A stretch of DNA of 64,000 bases from Pseudomonas sp. RIT288 (GTDB lineage Bacteria; Pseudomonadota; Gammaproteobacteria; Pseudomonadales; Pseudomonadaceae): assembly GCF_000631985.1 (NCBI RefSeq), contig NZ_JFYN01000044.1, positions 207,314 to 271,313 on the forward strand, in the 5' to 3' direction. The position numbers and the translations under genes were made by a program. Shown here piece by piece: positions 14,626 to 25,314 of the stretch (position 1 is the first letter of the stretch; each line of letters starts with the position of its first letter). The notes beneath the pieces are model-generated. The model ran no database searches, was not told where the DNA came from, and worked only from the letters and a program-made list of their open reading frames with translations.

Positions 14626-17600
14626 TCAGTCGAACATGAAGAGGGCGTCATTGCTGAACTGCGCTTCAAACCGCCCCGCCGGCATCGGCCGGCCGAACAG
14701 ATAGCCCTGCACTTCATCGCAACCGTGCTCGCGCAGGAAGTCCAGTTGCTCATGGGTTTCCACGCCTTCGGCGATGACCGCCAGATTGAGGCTGTGGGCC
14801 ATGGCGATGATTGCGCGGGCGATCTGCGCGTCCTGTTCGCCGGACGGCAGGCCGTCGACGAAGGTGCGGTCGATCTTCAGCACGTCGATCGGAAACTGCT
14901 TGAGGTAGTTCAGCGACGAATAACCGGTACCGAAATCGTCGACCGCAATGCTCAGGCCGAGGTTCTTCAGCCCGGCGAGGATCTGCATCGCCTCGCTGAC
15001 TTCGCGCATCAGGATACTTTCGGTCAGTTCCAGCTCCAGACACGCCGGCGGCAGGCCGGTTTCGCGCAGGATCGTGGCGATACGCGTACCGAGCTGGCCA
15101 TCGGAGAACTGCCGCGCCGAAATGTTCACCGAGACCTTCGGCACGCGCACCCGATTCTGGTGCCAGGTCTTGAGCTGGCGGCAGGCTTCGCTGATCACCC
15201 AGTCTCCGACGTCCACTACCAGACCGAGCTCCTCCAGCACCGGAATGAAATCCCCCGGCGGCACCAGTCCACGACGCGGATGACGCCAGCGCAGCAGCGC
15301 TTCGGCGCCAGTCAGGCGTTTGCCGTCGCCGCTGAATTGCGGCTGGTAATACAGGACGAATTCGTTCTGCTCCAGCGCATGGCGCAAGTCGCTTTCCAGC
15401 TCCAGACGTTCCAGCGCACTGGCGTTCATGTCGGCCTGATAGAACTGGAAGTTGTTCTTGCCGCGCTCCTTGGCGTGGTACATCGCGGTGTCGGCGTTCT
15501 TCATCAACTGGCTGAGCTCGTTGCCATCCTGCGGGCTCAGGGCGATGCCGATACTGGCGGTGACGAAGAACTCGCGCCCTTCCAGCACGAACGGGCGCAC
15601 CAGACTGGCGAGGATCTGCTCGGCCACGTGAATCGCCCGGTTCAGCGCCATTTCGCGGCTGGAGCGGTGCTGCAGGAGCAAGGTGAACTCGTCACCGCCC
15701 ATGCGCGCCACGGTGTCGTCATCGTCAACGCAGGCCAGCAACCGCGTGGCCATGTCTTTCAACATGCGGTCGCCAGCCGCGTGGCCGAGGGAGTCGTTGA
15801 TCGGCTTGAAGCGGTCGAGGTCGAGGAACATCAGCACCACCCACGACTTCTGCCGTTCGGCCGATTGCAGCGCGGTGTGCAGTCGATCCTGGAACAGCGT
15901 GCGGTTCGGCAGGTGGGTCAGGGCGTCGTAGTAGGCGAGGCGATGGATGCGCTGCTCGCTGGCCTTGCGCTCGCTGATGTCGCTGAAGAAGCACACGTAA
16001 CTGGCCAAGTCGCCTTCATCGTCGAGTACCGCAGTGATGCCGACCCACGCCGGGTAATGCTCGCCGTTACGGCGCTTGAGCCAGACTTCGCCTTCCCAGG
16101 TGCTGTGCTGGTGCAATTGCTTGAGCACGTAGCGCAGGTGCGCGTCCTGTTGCTCGTCGACGGTGAGCATGTTCGGCAACTGATCGAGCACTTCCGACAC
16201 CGCGTAACCGCTGACCCGGCTGAAGGCTTCGTTGGCCTGTACGATGTAACCGGCGGGGTCGGTGATCAGGATCGCCGAAGTCGAGTGCTCGAATACCGTG
16301 GCGGCCATGCGCAGGTCTTTTTCGGCGCGGCGTTGCTGGCTGATGTCGCGGCCGACGCCGAGCACGCCTTCGAACGCACCGTGTTCGTCCCATACCAGCA
16401 CCAGCCGCAGTTCGATCGGGATCTTGCGGCCGTCGGCGCGCAGGCAGTCGAACAGGAACATCTGGGTCTGCACCTGATTGCGCAACACTGCCAGTTGTTC
16501 AGGCTTGTCGAGCGCTTTGCTGACCCGGTCCATCAAGGTGTAGATGCCGGATAGCTGTTGCGGGTTGGCGATGGTCGATTGCCAGCCGTTCTGGAAGATC
16601 CACTCGGCGTCGTAACCCAGTACCGCCTGCACCGACGGGCTGACGTAGTTCAGCGACAGCTTGCTGTCAGTGGAGAAAATCACGTCGCTGATGCTTTCGG
16701 CGAGCATGCGGTAGCGCTGCTCGCTGTCGCGCAACGATTCACTGGCCTCGATCTGCTCGGTGATGTCCTTGGCCACGCCGATGATCCGCGTGACCTGATC
16801 GTGCTTGTCACGGGCCAGCGCCTGCTCACGAATATCGAAGCGCCGCCATTTGCCGTCGCGATGACGGAAGCGCAATTGGCATTGCAACAACTGGCTGTAC
16901 CCGGCGTGCCGCTGCATCTGCCGCGAGCGATGGTAGTAGTCGGCGTCTTCCGGGTGCAGGAGGATTTCCCAGAAGTACTCGCCCATCTGATGCAGCTCGG
17001 TGCGGTTGTAACCGAGGGTCTGGCCGAGGTGGTGGTTGCTGAAAATCATCCGCTGGCTGATCACGTCCTGCACATACAGATGATCCGGCACGGTGCGCAC
17101 CACGTCCGACCAGAAACCTTCGCGCTCCAGCAACGACAGTTCGATCAGCTTGCGGCTGGTGATGTCGTTGATGCTCAGGATCACCGCTTTATAGTCGTGT
17201 TGTTCCTCAGGCAGGCGCAGGACCATCCACAGGTGCTGATCGCGGCCGTTGATGTCCGGCAGTCTGATTTCCAGCTCCAGCTGTTTTTGCTGCTGCAGAA
17301 CCGCGTCGAGCACCTGGTTGCCGATGGCGCACTGGCTGTGCGGATGGCCGTCGATCAGCAACTGCCAGGCGTGCTCGCAGGAATTGACATTGAGCAGTTG
17401 CAGCGCCACCTGATTGACCTCGGTGACGCGCAGTTCTTGCAGCAGTTGCTGGCGCTGGGCCGGTTGCTCGAGCCAGGCCTTGAGCTGGTCGCTGGTCTGG
17501 ATCTGTGCCTTGTCGAACACCTGCTTGAGGCCGGACAGATCAAGCACACACAAAGCGACGCCGGTGCCTTCGAAGATGTCCTGATAGCGCCGGCGGCCTT

Positions 17601-18474
17601 CATGCAACTGACGTTGGCGGCGACGCATGTTGAGCAGCGCGATCACCGGCAACATCGAGAACGCCAGGCCCAGCAGGCATTTGCCGATGAACGCCGGCAG
17701 CAGTTCTTCGAGTACGCGCTGGCGATCGAACAGCCCGCGCAACTGCCAGTCGCTGCTGCTCAGCGGCACGGTCAGCACGGTGTTGGCCATGTCGTCCGGG
17801 CTCAGCACCCCGGGCCGGGCGGAAGATAACGTTTCGTCGCGGCTGATGATTTGATGGTTGAGACGGTTTTCCACCAGCCACAACGGGCGGATGCCGGTTT
17901 CGCCCAGCTTGGTCAGCGAGTCGAAGAAGGTCGGGGTCAGGCGCAATACCCAGTAGCCGCGCGTGCTGCCGCTGGCCTGATGCAACAACAGATGCACCAC
18001 CGAGCCGTCGTCGGCGTTGCTGAAGTAATGTGCCTGGGCGCGGCTGCGGCGCACCAGTTCAGCGAGGTAATCGGCGTCGTGGCTGTCGCTGGCGCTGTCG
18101 TTGAGGATTTTCCCGGACGGGCTGAGCAGGGCCAGGCTGCGCAGATCCGGCAGCGATTGCTGGAGCTTGCGCAGCAGCGCCTGCTGTTCGTCGGACGATT
18201 GCGGCTGTTCGACGATCGGTAGCAGGTTGAGGGCGATTTGCGCATTCAGCGACATGTTCAGGCTGACCTGCGAGGCCAGGTCGGCCGTGTAGTCGATGGT
18301 GTACTGGCGCTGGTTTTTCTGGGTCTCGCGCAATTGATCGAGCAGTTGCCAGAACAGCAATGCCAGCAGCAAAAGTACCAGCGTTGCCAATACCCCCTTC
18401 AATGTTCCGCGCAGGGGCGTGCCGGTCCCCGGATTGGACGCGCTCACAGAAGCTGGCGGGGTAACGTTGGACAA
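14626..18474 (-). CDS. morA: MorA: membrane PAS-GGDEF-EAL c-di-GMP cyclase/phosphodiesterase
   Basis: A 1282-residue inner-membrane regulator. TM1 is at about 28-46, followed by a periplasmic sensor region and TM2 at about 260-282. Several PAS/PAC domains follow between about 300 and 870 (for example SISDVIFSTDSKLSLNYVSPSVQAVLGY and FEHSTSAILITDPAGYIVQANEAF). The GGDEF domain is intact (MGGDEF at about 925-930). The EAL domain is intact (EALLRW at about 1057, with DDFGTGYSSLNYL and KIDRTFV loop 6), so both synthesis and breakdown of c-di-GMP are possible. MorA of Pseudomonas controls flagellar timing, motility and biofilm formation. It lies next to glyA as in PAO1. Which activity dominates is not evident from sequence. 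Confidence 0.93.
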   Translation of the reverse strand: MSNVTPPASVSASNPGTGTPLRGTLKGVLATLVLLLLALLFWQLLDQLRETQKNQRQYTIDYTADLASQVSLNMSLNAQIALNLLPIVEQPQSSDEQQALLRKLQQSLPDLRSLALLSPSGKILNDSASDSHDADYLAELVRRSRAQAHYFSNADDGSVVHLLLHQASGSTRGYWVLRLTPTFFDSLTKLGETGIRPLWLVENRLNHQIISRDETLSSARPGVLSPDDMANTVLTVPLSSSDWQLRGLFDRQRVLEELLPAFIGKCLLGLAFSMLPVIALLNMRRRQRQLHEGRRRYQDIFEGTGVALCVLDLSGLKQVFDKAQIQTSDQLKAWLEQPAQRQQLLQELRVTEVNQVALQLLNVNSCEHAWQLLIDGHPHSQCAIGNQVLDAVLQQQKQLELEIRLPDINGRDQHLWMVLRLPEEQHDYKAVILSINDITSRKLIELSLLEREGFWSDVVRTVPDHLYVQDVISQRMIFSNHHLGQTLGYNRTELHQMGEYFWEILLHPEDADYYHRSRQMQRHAGYSQLLQCQLRFRHRDGKWRRFDIREQALARDKHDQVTRIIGVAKDITEQIEASESLRDSEQRYRMLAESISDVIFSTDSKLSLNYVSPSVQAVLGYDAEWIFQNGWQSTIANPQQLSGIYTLMDRVSKALDKPEQLAVLRNQVQTQMFLFDCLRADGRKIPIELRLVLVWDEHGAFEGVLGVGRDISQQRRAEKDLRMAATVFEHSTSAILITDPAGYIVQANEAFSRVSGYAVSEVLDQLPNMLTVDEQQDAHLRYVLKQLHQHSTWEGEVWLKRRNGEHYPAWVGITAVLDDEGDLASYVCFFSDISERKASEQRIHRLAYYDALTHLPNRTLFQDRLHTALQSAERQKSWVVLMFLDLDRFKPINDSLGHAAGDRMLKDMATRLLACVDDDDTVARMGGDEFTLLLQHRSSREMALNRAIHVAEQILASLVRPFVLEGREFFVTASIGIALSPQDGNELSQLMKNADTAMYHAKERGKNNFQFYQADMNASALERLELESDLRHALEQNEFVLYYQPQFSGDGKRLTGAEALLRWRHPRRGLVPPGDFIPVLEELGLVVDVGDWVISEACRQLKTWHQNRVRVPKVSVNISARQFSDGQLGTRIATILRETGLPPACLELELTESILMREVSEAMQILAGLKNLGLSIAVDDFGTGYSSLNYLKQFPIDVLKIDRTFVDGLPSGEQDAQIARAIIAMAHSLNLAVIAEGVETHEQLDFLREHGCDEVQGYLFGRPMPAGRFEAQFSNDALFMFD

Positions 18475-18769
18475 GCTGAAATCCTGCGGTTTGGCTGGAC
18501 TGGCGCGACGTGCACTATAAGCCGGACGCCCGAAGGGCGGCTAGCATGCCTTGAGTTGTGGCGAAGTGCCAGCCCCACTCGGCTGGACTGCCACCGGTCA
18601 TTAAGGTAGCTTTGCCGGTTACGCGGGAGCGTTCCAGCTCCTAGAATCAGACTTTTTTCCGCGCGCACGCATTGATGGCCATCAAGTGGTCTAGTGAACG
18701 ACGCGCATCGGTCTGGCCGGGCATCGCCTGCGCTCCAATCATTCATCTGTCACTGACCCAAGGTTCTCC

Positions 18770-20434
<1,665 letters not shown>

Positions 20435-20451
20435 TTCGGGTTGGTTGGGTG

Positions 20452-20483
20452 AAAAAGCGGAGCCTTCGGGCTCCGTTTTTTTT
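20452..20483 (+). terminator. Terminator of ettA
   Basis: Stem CGGAGCC (20458-20464), tetraloop ttcg, GGCTCCG (20469-20475), then eight T residues. It begins about 18 bases after the ettA stop. Textbook intrinsic terminator. Confidence 0.95.
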
Positions 20484-20517
20484 GCCCGGGTTTTTTCAGC
20501 AATACCGCAGCGCGGCC

Positions 20518-20582
20518 ATCGCGAGCAGGCTCACTCCTACAATTGAAATACGGTCCCCTGTAGGAGTGAGCCTGCTCGCGAT
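20518..20582. repeat. REPIN, family B
   Basis: Arms 20518-20541 and 20559-20582 carry inverted units of the TGTAGGAGTGAGCCTGCTCG type around a short 17-base centre. It lies between the ettA terminator and gdhA. Confidence 0.9.
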
Positions 20583-20699
20583 AGCGGTGTAACTGTTGGT
20601 GCATTACTTCGATTTGACCTCCCCATTCAGGTGCAAAACCAGCTCAAAAAACCGCCTGATTTATATCCTGTGCACCATTTAATTTCATAACTGCGACAT

Positions 20700-20722
20700 T
20701 TTGCGCTGTTCCTGTGCGCAAA
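20700..20722. promoter_or_regulatory. Inverted repeat in the gdhA promoter region
   Basis: TTTGCGC (20700-20706) and GCGCAAA (20716-20722) form a perfect 7-bp inverted repeat with a 9-base spacer, about 60 bases upstream of gdhA. It may be an operator for gdhA control; no regulator can be assigned. Confidence 0.4.
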
Positions 20723-20783
20723 TCGTTTGCTACAGTCCGGCTCAATCGCTTCCAACGACAATAAATTTGCCGAGACTTTTCCC

Positions 20784-22121
20784 ATGATCGAATCCGTCGA
20801 ATCCTTCCTCGCCCGACTGAAAAAACGCGACCCGGATCAACCCGAATTCCACCAGGCTGTCGAAGAAGTTCTGCGCAGTCTGTGGCCGTTTCTCGAAGCC
20901 AACCCACGCTACCTGACCTCAGGCATTCTGGAGCGCATCTGCGAGCCGGAGCGCGCCGTGGTGTTCCGCGTGTCGTGGGTCGACGATCAGGGCAAGGTCC
21001 AGGTCAATCGCGGTTTCCGCATTCAGATGAACAGCGCGATCGGCCCGTACAAGGGCGGCTTGCGCTTTCATCCTTCGGTGAACATGGGCGTGCTGAAGTT
21101 TCTCGCCTTCGAGCAGACTTTCAAGAACTCCCTGACCTCGTTGCCCATGGGCGGCGGCAAGGGCGGTTCGGACTTTGATCCGAAGGGCAAGAGCGACGCC
21201 GAAGTCATGCGTTTCTGCCAGGCGTTCATGAGCGAGCTGTACCGGCACATCGGTGCTGATGTTGACGTGCCGGCCGGTGACATCGGTGTCGGGGCACGCG
21301 AGATCGGCTTCCTGTTCGGTCAGTACAAACGCTTGAGCAACCAGTTCACCAGCGTGTTGACCGGCAAAGGCATGACCTACGGCGGCAGCCTGATTCGTCC
21401 GGAAGCCACCGGTTTCGGTTGCGTGTACTTCGCCGAAGAAATGCTCAAGCGCCGCGGGCAGACCGTCGAAGGCAAGCGCGTGGCGATCTCCGGTTCCGGC
21501 AATGTCGCGCAGTACGCCGCGCGCAAAGTCATGGATCTGGGCGGCAAGGTGATTTCGCTGTCCGACTCCGAAGGTACGCTGTACTGCGAATCCGGCCTGA
21601 GCGAAGAGCAGTGGCTGGCGCTGCTGGAACTGAAAAACGTCAAACGCGGGCGCATCAGCGAGCTGGCCACCGCGTTCGGTCTGGAGTTCCGCGCCGGTCA
21701 GTTGCCGTGGTCATTGCCGTGCGACATCGCGCTGCCCTGCGCAACGCAGAACGAACTCGACGCCGAATCTGCTCGTACGCTGCTGCGCAATGGCTGCGTG
21801 TGCGTGGCCGAAGGCGCGAACATGCCGACCACGCTTGCGGCTGTGGATATCTTCATCGAGGCCGGCATTCTGTTCGCCCCGGGCAAAGCGTCGAACGCCG
21901 GTGGGGTCGCGGTCAGCGGGCTGGAGATGTCGCAGAACGCCATGCGCCTGCTGTGGACGGCGGGCGAGGTAGACAGCAAGCTGCACGCAATCATGCAGTC
22001 GATTCACCACGCCTGCGTGCATTACGGCGAAGAGAACGGGCGGATCAACTACGTCAAGGGCGCGAACATCGCCGGCTTCGTCAAAGTCGCTGATGCGATG
22101 CTCGCGCAGGGTGTGGTTTAA
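20784..22121 (+). CDS. gdhA: NADP-specific glutamate dehydrogenase
   Basis: Reductive amination of 2-oxoglutarate to glutamate in the cytoplasm. It has 445 residues, the usual length of the hexameric NADP enzyme. Motifs are KGGLRFHPSVNMGVLKFLAFEQTFKNSLTSLPMGGGKGG split over the substrate-binding Lys region (about 90-130), PAGDIGVGAREIGFLFGQYK, and the Rossmann GSGNVAQYAARK. The start at 20784 is taken because it gives the standard MIESVESFLARLKKRDP N-terminus; an upstream frame to 20727 is not homologous. It converges with the Gre-like gene, overlapping by four bases. Confidence 0.97.
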   Translation: MIESVESFLARLKKRDPDQPEFHQAVEEVLRSLWPFLEANPRYLTSGILERICEPERAVVFRVSWVDDQGKVQVNRGFRIQMNSAIGPYKGGLRFHPSVNMGVLKFLAFEQTFKNSLTSLPMGGGKGGSDFDPKGKSDAEVMRFCQAFMSELYRHIGADVDVPAGDIGVGAREIGFLFGQYKRLSNQFTSVLTGKGMTYGGSLIRPEATGFGCVYFAEEMLKRRGQTVEGKRVAISGSGNVAQYAARKVMDLGGKVISLSDSEGTLYCESGLSEEQWLALLELKNVKRGRISELATAFGLEFRAGQLPWSLPCDIALPCATQNELDAESARTLLRNGCVCVAEGANMPTTLAAVDIFIEAGILFAPGKASNAGGVAVSGLEMSQNAMRLLWTAGEVDSKLHAIMQSIHHACVHYGEENGRINYVKGANIAGFVKVADAMLAQGVV

Positions 22122-22612
22122 GCCGGTTCGATGCGAATCACTTCAATCACCTGATCGCCAGCGGGGCGCTGCCATAGCACTTCGTCATTGAGCCGGGCGC
22201 CGAGTAGCGCCCGGCCCAGCGGCGAAGCCCAATTGATCAGGCCCTGACTGGCGTCGGCCTGATCTTCGCCGACCAATTGCACCCGACTTTCGGTGTTGTG
22301 TTCGTCGGCGTAGGTCACCCAGCTGCCAATCTGCACCTTGTCGGTAGAGGTCGCGGGGGCAGCGACCTGCGCGCTACCCAGACGTTGATTGAAATAGCGC
22401 AGATCCCGTTGCAGATCGGCCAGCCGTTGCTTGTCGGCCTGTTCGCCCTGGGCCGATTGCTCGGCGTGCAGGGCTTGCAGTTCGGCGACTTTGGCCTGCA
22501 ACTGTGCCAACCCCTGTGGGGTGACGTAATTGGGCTGCGCGCTGATCTGCCGTTCGACGGGCTGATCGGCTTGCGCGGCGGCATTGTCCTCGTTGACGAA
22601 AGCGCGGCTCAT
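22118..22612 (-). CDS. GreA/GreB-family transcription factor with altered coiled-coil tip
   Basis: A 164-residue protein with a C-terminal FKBP-like Gre domain (VQIGSWVTYADEHNTESRVQLVGEDQADASQGLINWASPLGRALLGARLNDEV, about 95-150). An N-terminal antiparallel coiled coil precedes it (TPQGLAQLQAKVAELQALHAEQ ... QRLADLQRDLRYFNQRL). True GreA carries the acidic GDLKENAEY tip that assists RNA cleavage; here that position reads AQGEQADKQ and the coiled coil appears about seven residues shorter. It is therefore unlikely to be a normal transcript-cleavage factor and may compete for the RNA polymerase secondary channel, as Gfh1 or Rnk do. Start 22612 has a strong GAGGAGG site. Confidence 0.85.
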   Translation of the reverse strand: MSRAFVNEDNAAAQADQPVERQISAQPNYVTPQGLAQLQAKVAELQALHAEQSAQGEQADKQRLADLQRDLRYFNQRLGSAQVAAPATSTDKVQIGSWVTYADEHNTESRVQLVGEDQADASQGLINWASPLGRALLGARLNDEVLWQRPAGDQVIEVIRIEPA

Positions 22613-22683
22613 GCTGTCCTCCTCTGCAAAGAGTTTGGGCCATGGTCGCCGGCATTTGGTTTCACCGGATGTCTGGAAGCGAC

Positions 22684-23040
22684 CTATTGCGAGCGATAAG
22701 CCCGCCCGGCGTCCTGATCTTTCTGCTGCTGCCAGGCGCGCTCGCGTTCGTCCCAGTGCTCGTTGCGATACTCCTCGCGATCCTTGTTTTCGAGCATCGC
22801 CTGACACTGGCGAAAGCCGTCGGTCCAGCCTTCGGCGTATTGCTTGTCCTTGAGATAGCGCGGCACGTTCTTGCGAAACTCGCCGCTGATCGAACCGGCG
22901 GCTTGCCGGCCACTGACGCAGCCATCGTCAAAACCGTCGGCGAAGGCCGGTGGATAACCTTTGGCAATCAAGTCTTCGTGGGTGGTCTGGCAACCCCCGA
23001 GCAACAGCACAACACCCAACAGCCCCGCACACCGCCACAT
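22684..23040 (-). CDS. Small lipoprotein of unknown function
   Basis: A 118-residue protein with a lipoprotein signal peptide and lipobox LLGGC (Cys at about 17). The mature part has YPPAFADGFDDGCVSGRQAAG and YAEGWTDGFRQCQAMLE, two similar [AG]DGF/TDGFxxC segments that may be a short internal repeat with paired cysteines. The C-terminus is highly charged and glutamine-rich. No known domain is recognised. It lies 72 bases upstream of the Gre-like gene on the same strand and may be co-transcribed. The residues after the lipidated Cys (QTT) favour outer-membrane sorting. Confidence 0.75.
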   Translation of the reverse strand: MWRCAGLLGVVLLLGGCQTTHEDLIAKGYPPAFADGFDDGCVSGRQAAGSISGEFRKNVPRYLKDKQYAEGWTDGFRQCQAMLENKDREEYRNEHWDERERAWQQQKDQDAGRAYRSQ

Positions 23041-23112
23041 CGCACTCTCCCGCGCCGGTTCTCGGCTTATGGGGAAAGTCTAGAAGGTGATTCGTTGATG
23101 GGGTGTGAAAGG

Positions 23113-23196
23113 AAGATCAAAAGATCGCAGCCTGCGGCAGCTCCTACAGGAAAAATTCATTCCCAATGTAGGCGCTGCCGCAGGCTGCGATCTTTT
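23113..23196. repeat. REPIN, family A
   Basis: Arms 23113-23148 and 23167-23196 carry the GCTGCCGCAGGCTGCGAT unit; one base in the right arm (GGCGCT for GGAGCT) breaks the pairing. The right edge overlaps the stop codon of the DUF4105 gene, so its mRNA would end in this structure. Confidence 0.88.
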
Positions 23197-25048
23197 AATA
23201 GTGATACCACTTCACTTCGAGCATCACTTCGGTTTCCGGGGTTGCGACGTGACTGAACTCACGCTGCGCACTCAAGCGTAAACCGAGGTTGCGCGACAGC
23301 TCCCACTGCTGGTTCAGGCTCAGACTGCGGCGTACTTCGCCGTTGGTGAAGTAATCGCCCTTGGCCTCGACGCTCATATTGCCCAACGGGTTTTTCCACA
23401 GCACGCCGGTGTTGAAGCCAGCGGCCGGCGTGACGAATCCGGCGAAGTCATTGTTGTGCTCGATGCGCACTGTGCCGAGGGCAAAACCAAGCGTGTCTTC
23501 GCCCAACTGCCAGGTGCCGCCACCGCCGCCGTTGACGTGGCTGACCAGGGTTTCGTCATCATGCTTGCCCGGTACGCGCTCGAGGCCGCCAGTGACTTGC
23601 CACGACAGTGGCTGCAGCAGCTCATTGCGCGGGGTCAGCGAGCGGATGGTTGCCAGGTCCAGTTGCTGGAATTGCCACTGGTTGCCTTCGTACTGGCGCA
23701 GCTTCATCTGCAGGATTTCGATCTGCGCGCCGAGGGGGAAGCTCTCGGCGTTGTCGTTGAGATCGTGATAGGCCATGCGCAAGCCGTACTCGCCGAATGC
23801 ACGATCACCTCGCGTGCCGATACCGGCCTGCCAGGTGCGTGATTCGTGGCCGTCTTCGGGCAGGCCCGGTTGTGGAATCTGCAGCTCCGGCGCCGGGTTC
23901 TTGTTGATCGCCCGCAGCAGTTCGAAGCTGCGTTGCGCCCGTTGCGGATCACGTTCCTGACCGTTGGCGCGGTAGCGTTCCAGACGATACGCCGCGTCGA
24001 TGATCAGCGCCTGACGATCCCGGGGCAGGGCCTTGAAGGTCGGCTCCTGCAACAACTGTTGATCGGCGCTGACCTTCAGCACCCATTGCTGTTCTTCCTT
24101 GTTCAACGGTTCGGCGCGGCTGAGCAGTTCACGCTCGCGGGACGGGCGATACTCGATGCTTTCCACCAATCCGGCCTCTTTCACCGCTTTGACCGTATCG
24201 GTAGGGATAGCGGTCAGCGGGAATTGCTCGGTCAGGCGCAGGCTTGGACGCGCCACTTGCAGCAGTTCGAGCAGACGATAGGAGCAGTTTTCGTCGAAGA
24301 AGAAATAGTCGAACTGGATCTGCTTCAGCTCCCACACATGCTCGACCATGCGTGCGGTTTCGGCTTGCGTCAGGTTCAGCCGGTATTCCCACAGATCGCG
24401 GTTTTCCAGGCTGCGGTACTCGGAAAGTTTTTCCTGATACGGCACCAGCGAGAACAGCCCCGGGTAGCCACCCATCAAGCCTTTCCAGGCGTAGAGGATG
24501 CTGTTGTCCGAGCCTTCGATGTAGGCGCCGAAGTTGATCGCGTAACTCAGCAGTGAAGTCTTGTCGGCCTGCACGTCAGCCTGATCGATGCGCAACAGCG
24601 TGTGGCCGAACATCGACGACGGGCTGTTGAGGTAGGCCGCCGGGAAGATCATCACCGCGCTGTGCGGCGAGACGTCCTTGAACCACTTCTTGAATTCGGC
24701 GCAATCGGGGGCGGGCAGGTCGCTGAGGTTGAGCTGTACTTTCAGCCAGCGGGTACGCGCCGGGTAGACGCACTGCGCGTGTTGCTCGCCGAGACTGGCG
24801 GGGGCATACAGCGCTTGCACGGTGGCGGCCAGCTCATGGTCGGGGTGTTCGTTGCCATCGGGCGCGAGAAAGAATTTTTTGTCGCTGACATAGCTGCGCC
24901 AGCCGCCAAGCTTGGCGGTTTCGTAATGACCGAGGGAAATCCAGAAACGGTCGTTGGCCAGTTGCTGCAAACGTTGAGAGTCGATGTGAGGCGCGGCGGA
25001 CAGCGGGGCGCAGACACAGAGCGCCAGCCAGGCAAGGCGTTTGAGCAT
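23195..25048 (-). CDS. DUF4105 (Lnb N-terminal periplasmic domain) protein with a probable outer-membrane barrel
   Basis: A 617-residue exported protein: signal peptide MLKRLAWLALCVCAPLSA (start moved to the ATG at 25048 from a TTG at 25078). Residues about 95-290 match DUF4105, with the conserved SSMFGHTLLRID, NFGAYIEGSDNS and DENCSYRLLELLQ segments; the His of FGHT and Cys of ENCS are candidate catalytic residues. DUF4105 is the domain of Lnb, reported to N-acylate lipoproteins. The last roughly 200 residues alternate polar and aromatic positions and end in VKWYHY, as in outer-membrane beta-barrels. Since pseudomonads have Lnt, a different acyl-transfer or hydrolase role is likely. Confidence 0.8.
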   Translation of the reverse strand: MLKRLAWLALCVCAPLSAAPHIDSQRLQQLANDRFWISLGHYETAKLGGWRSYVSDKKFFLAPDGNEHPDHELAATVQALYAPASLGEQHAQCVYPARTRWLKVQLNLSDLPAPDCAEFKKWFKDVSPHSAVMIFPAAYLNSPSSMFGHTLLRIDQADVQADKTSLLSYAINFGAYIEGSDNSILYAWKGLMGGYPGLFSLVPYQEKLSEYRSLENRDLWEYRLNLTQAETARMVEHVWELKQIQFDYFFFDENCSYRLLELLQVARPSLRLTEQFPLTAIPTDTVKAVKEAGLVESIEYRPSRERELLSRAEPLNKEEQQWVLKVSADQQLLQEPTFKALPRDRQALIIDAAYRLERYRANGQERDPQRAQRSFELLRAINKNPAPELQIPQPGLPEDGHESRTWQAGIGTRGDRAFGEYGLRMAYHDLNDNAESFPLGAQIEILQMKLRQYEGNQWQFQQLDLATIRSLTPRNELLQPLSWQVTGGLERVPGKHDDETLVSHVNGGGGGTWQLGEDTLGFALGTVRIEHNNDFAGFVTPAAGFNTGVLWKNPLGNMSVEAKGDYFTNGEVRRSLSLNQQWELSRNLGLRLSAQREFSHVATPETEVMLEVKWYHY

Positions 25049-25119
25049 AAGTGGCAACTTAAGTCGAAAGAAAAACAAAGACCCCGGGCGTTAATACAGA
25101 CAAGTCAAACAGCACCCAA

Positions 25120-25221
25120 CCTGTGGCGAGGGAGCTTGCTCCCGCTGGGGCCGGCAGCGGCCCCGCTATAAGAACCGGGAGCGCTGCGCACTCCAGCGGG
25201 AGCAAGCTCCCTCGCCACAGG
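25120..25221. repeat. REPIN, family C, nested palindromes
   Basis: Outer arms 25120-25148 and 25193-25221 are perfect inverted copies of a CCTGTGGCGAGGGAGCTTGC-type unit. Inside lie a further GGGGCC ... GGCCCC inverted repeat and GAGCGCTGCGCACTC. This REP family differs from A and B and occurs once here, with a distant relative at 46012. Confidence 0.9.
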
Positions 25222-25270
25222 GTTCAGCGCATGTCACAACTGACCTGCATCGCTCAAAAAGGGCGGGCCA

Positions 25271-25304
25271 TAAAAACAAAACCCGCTTCCCGAAAGAAGC
25301 GGGT
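25271..25304 (-). terminator. Terminator of the DUF3015 gene
   Basis: Stem ACCCGCTTC (25281-25289) with GAAGCGGGT (25296-25304). On the minus strand it is followed by TTTTGTTTTTA. It lies 11 bases past the DUF3015 stop codon. Confidence 0.9.
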
Positions 25305-25314
25305 GGGGTCGAGC

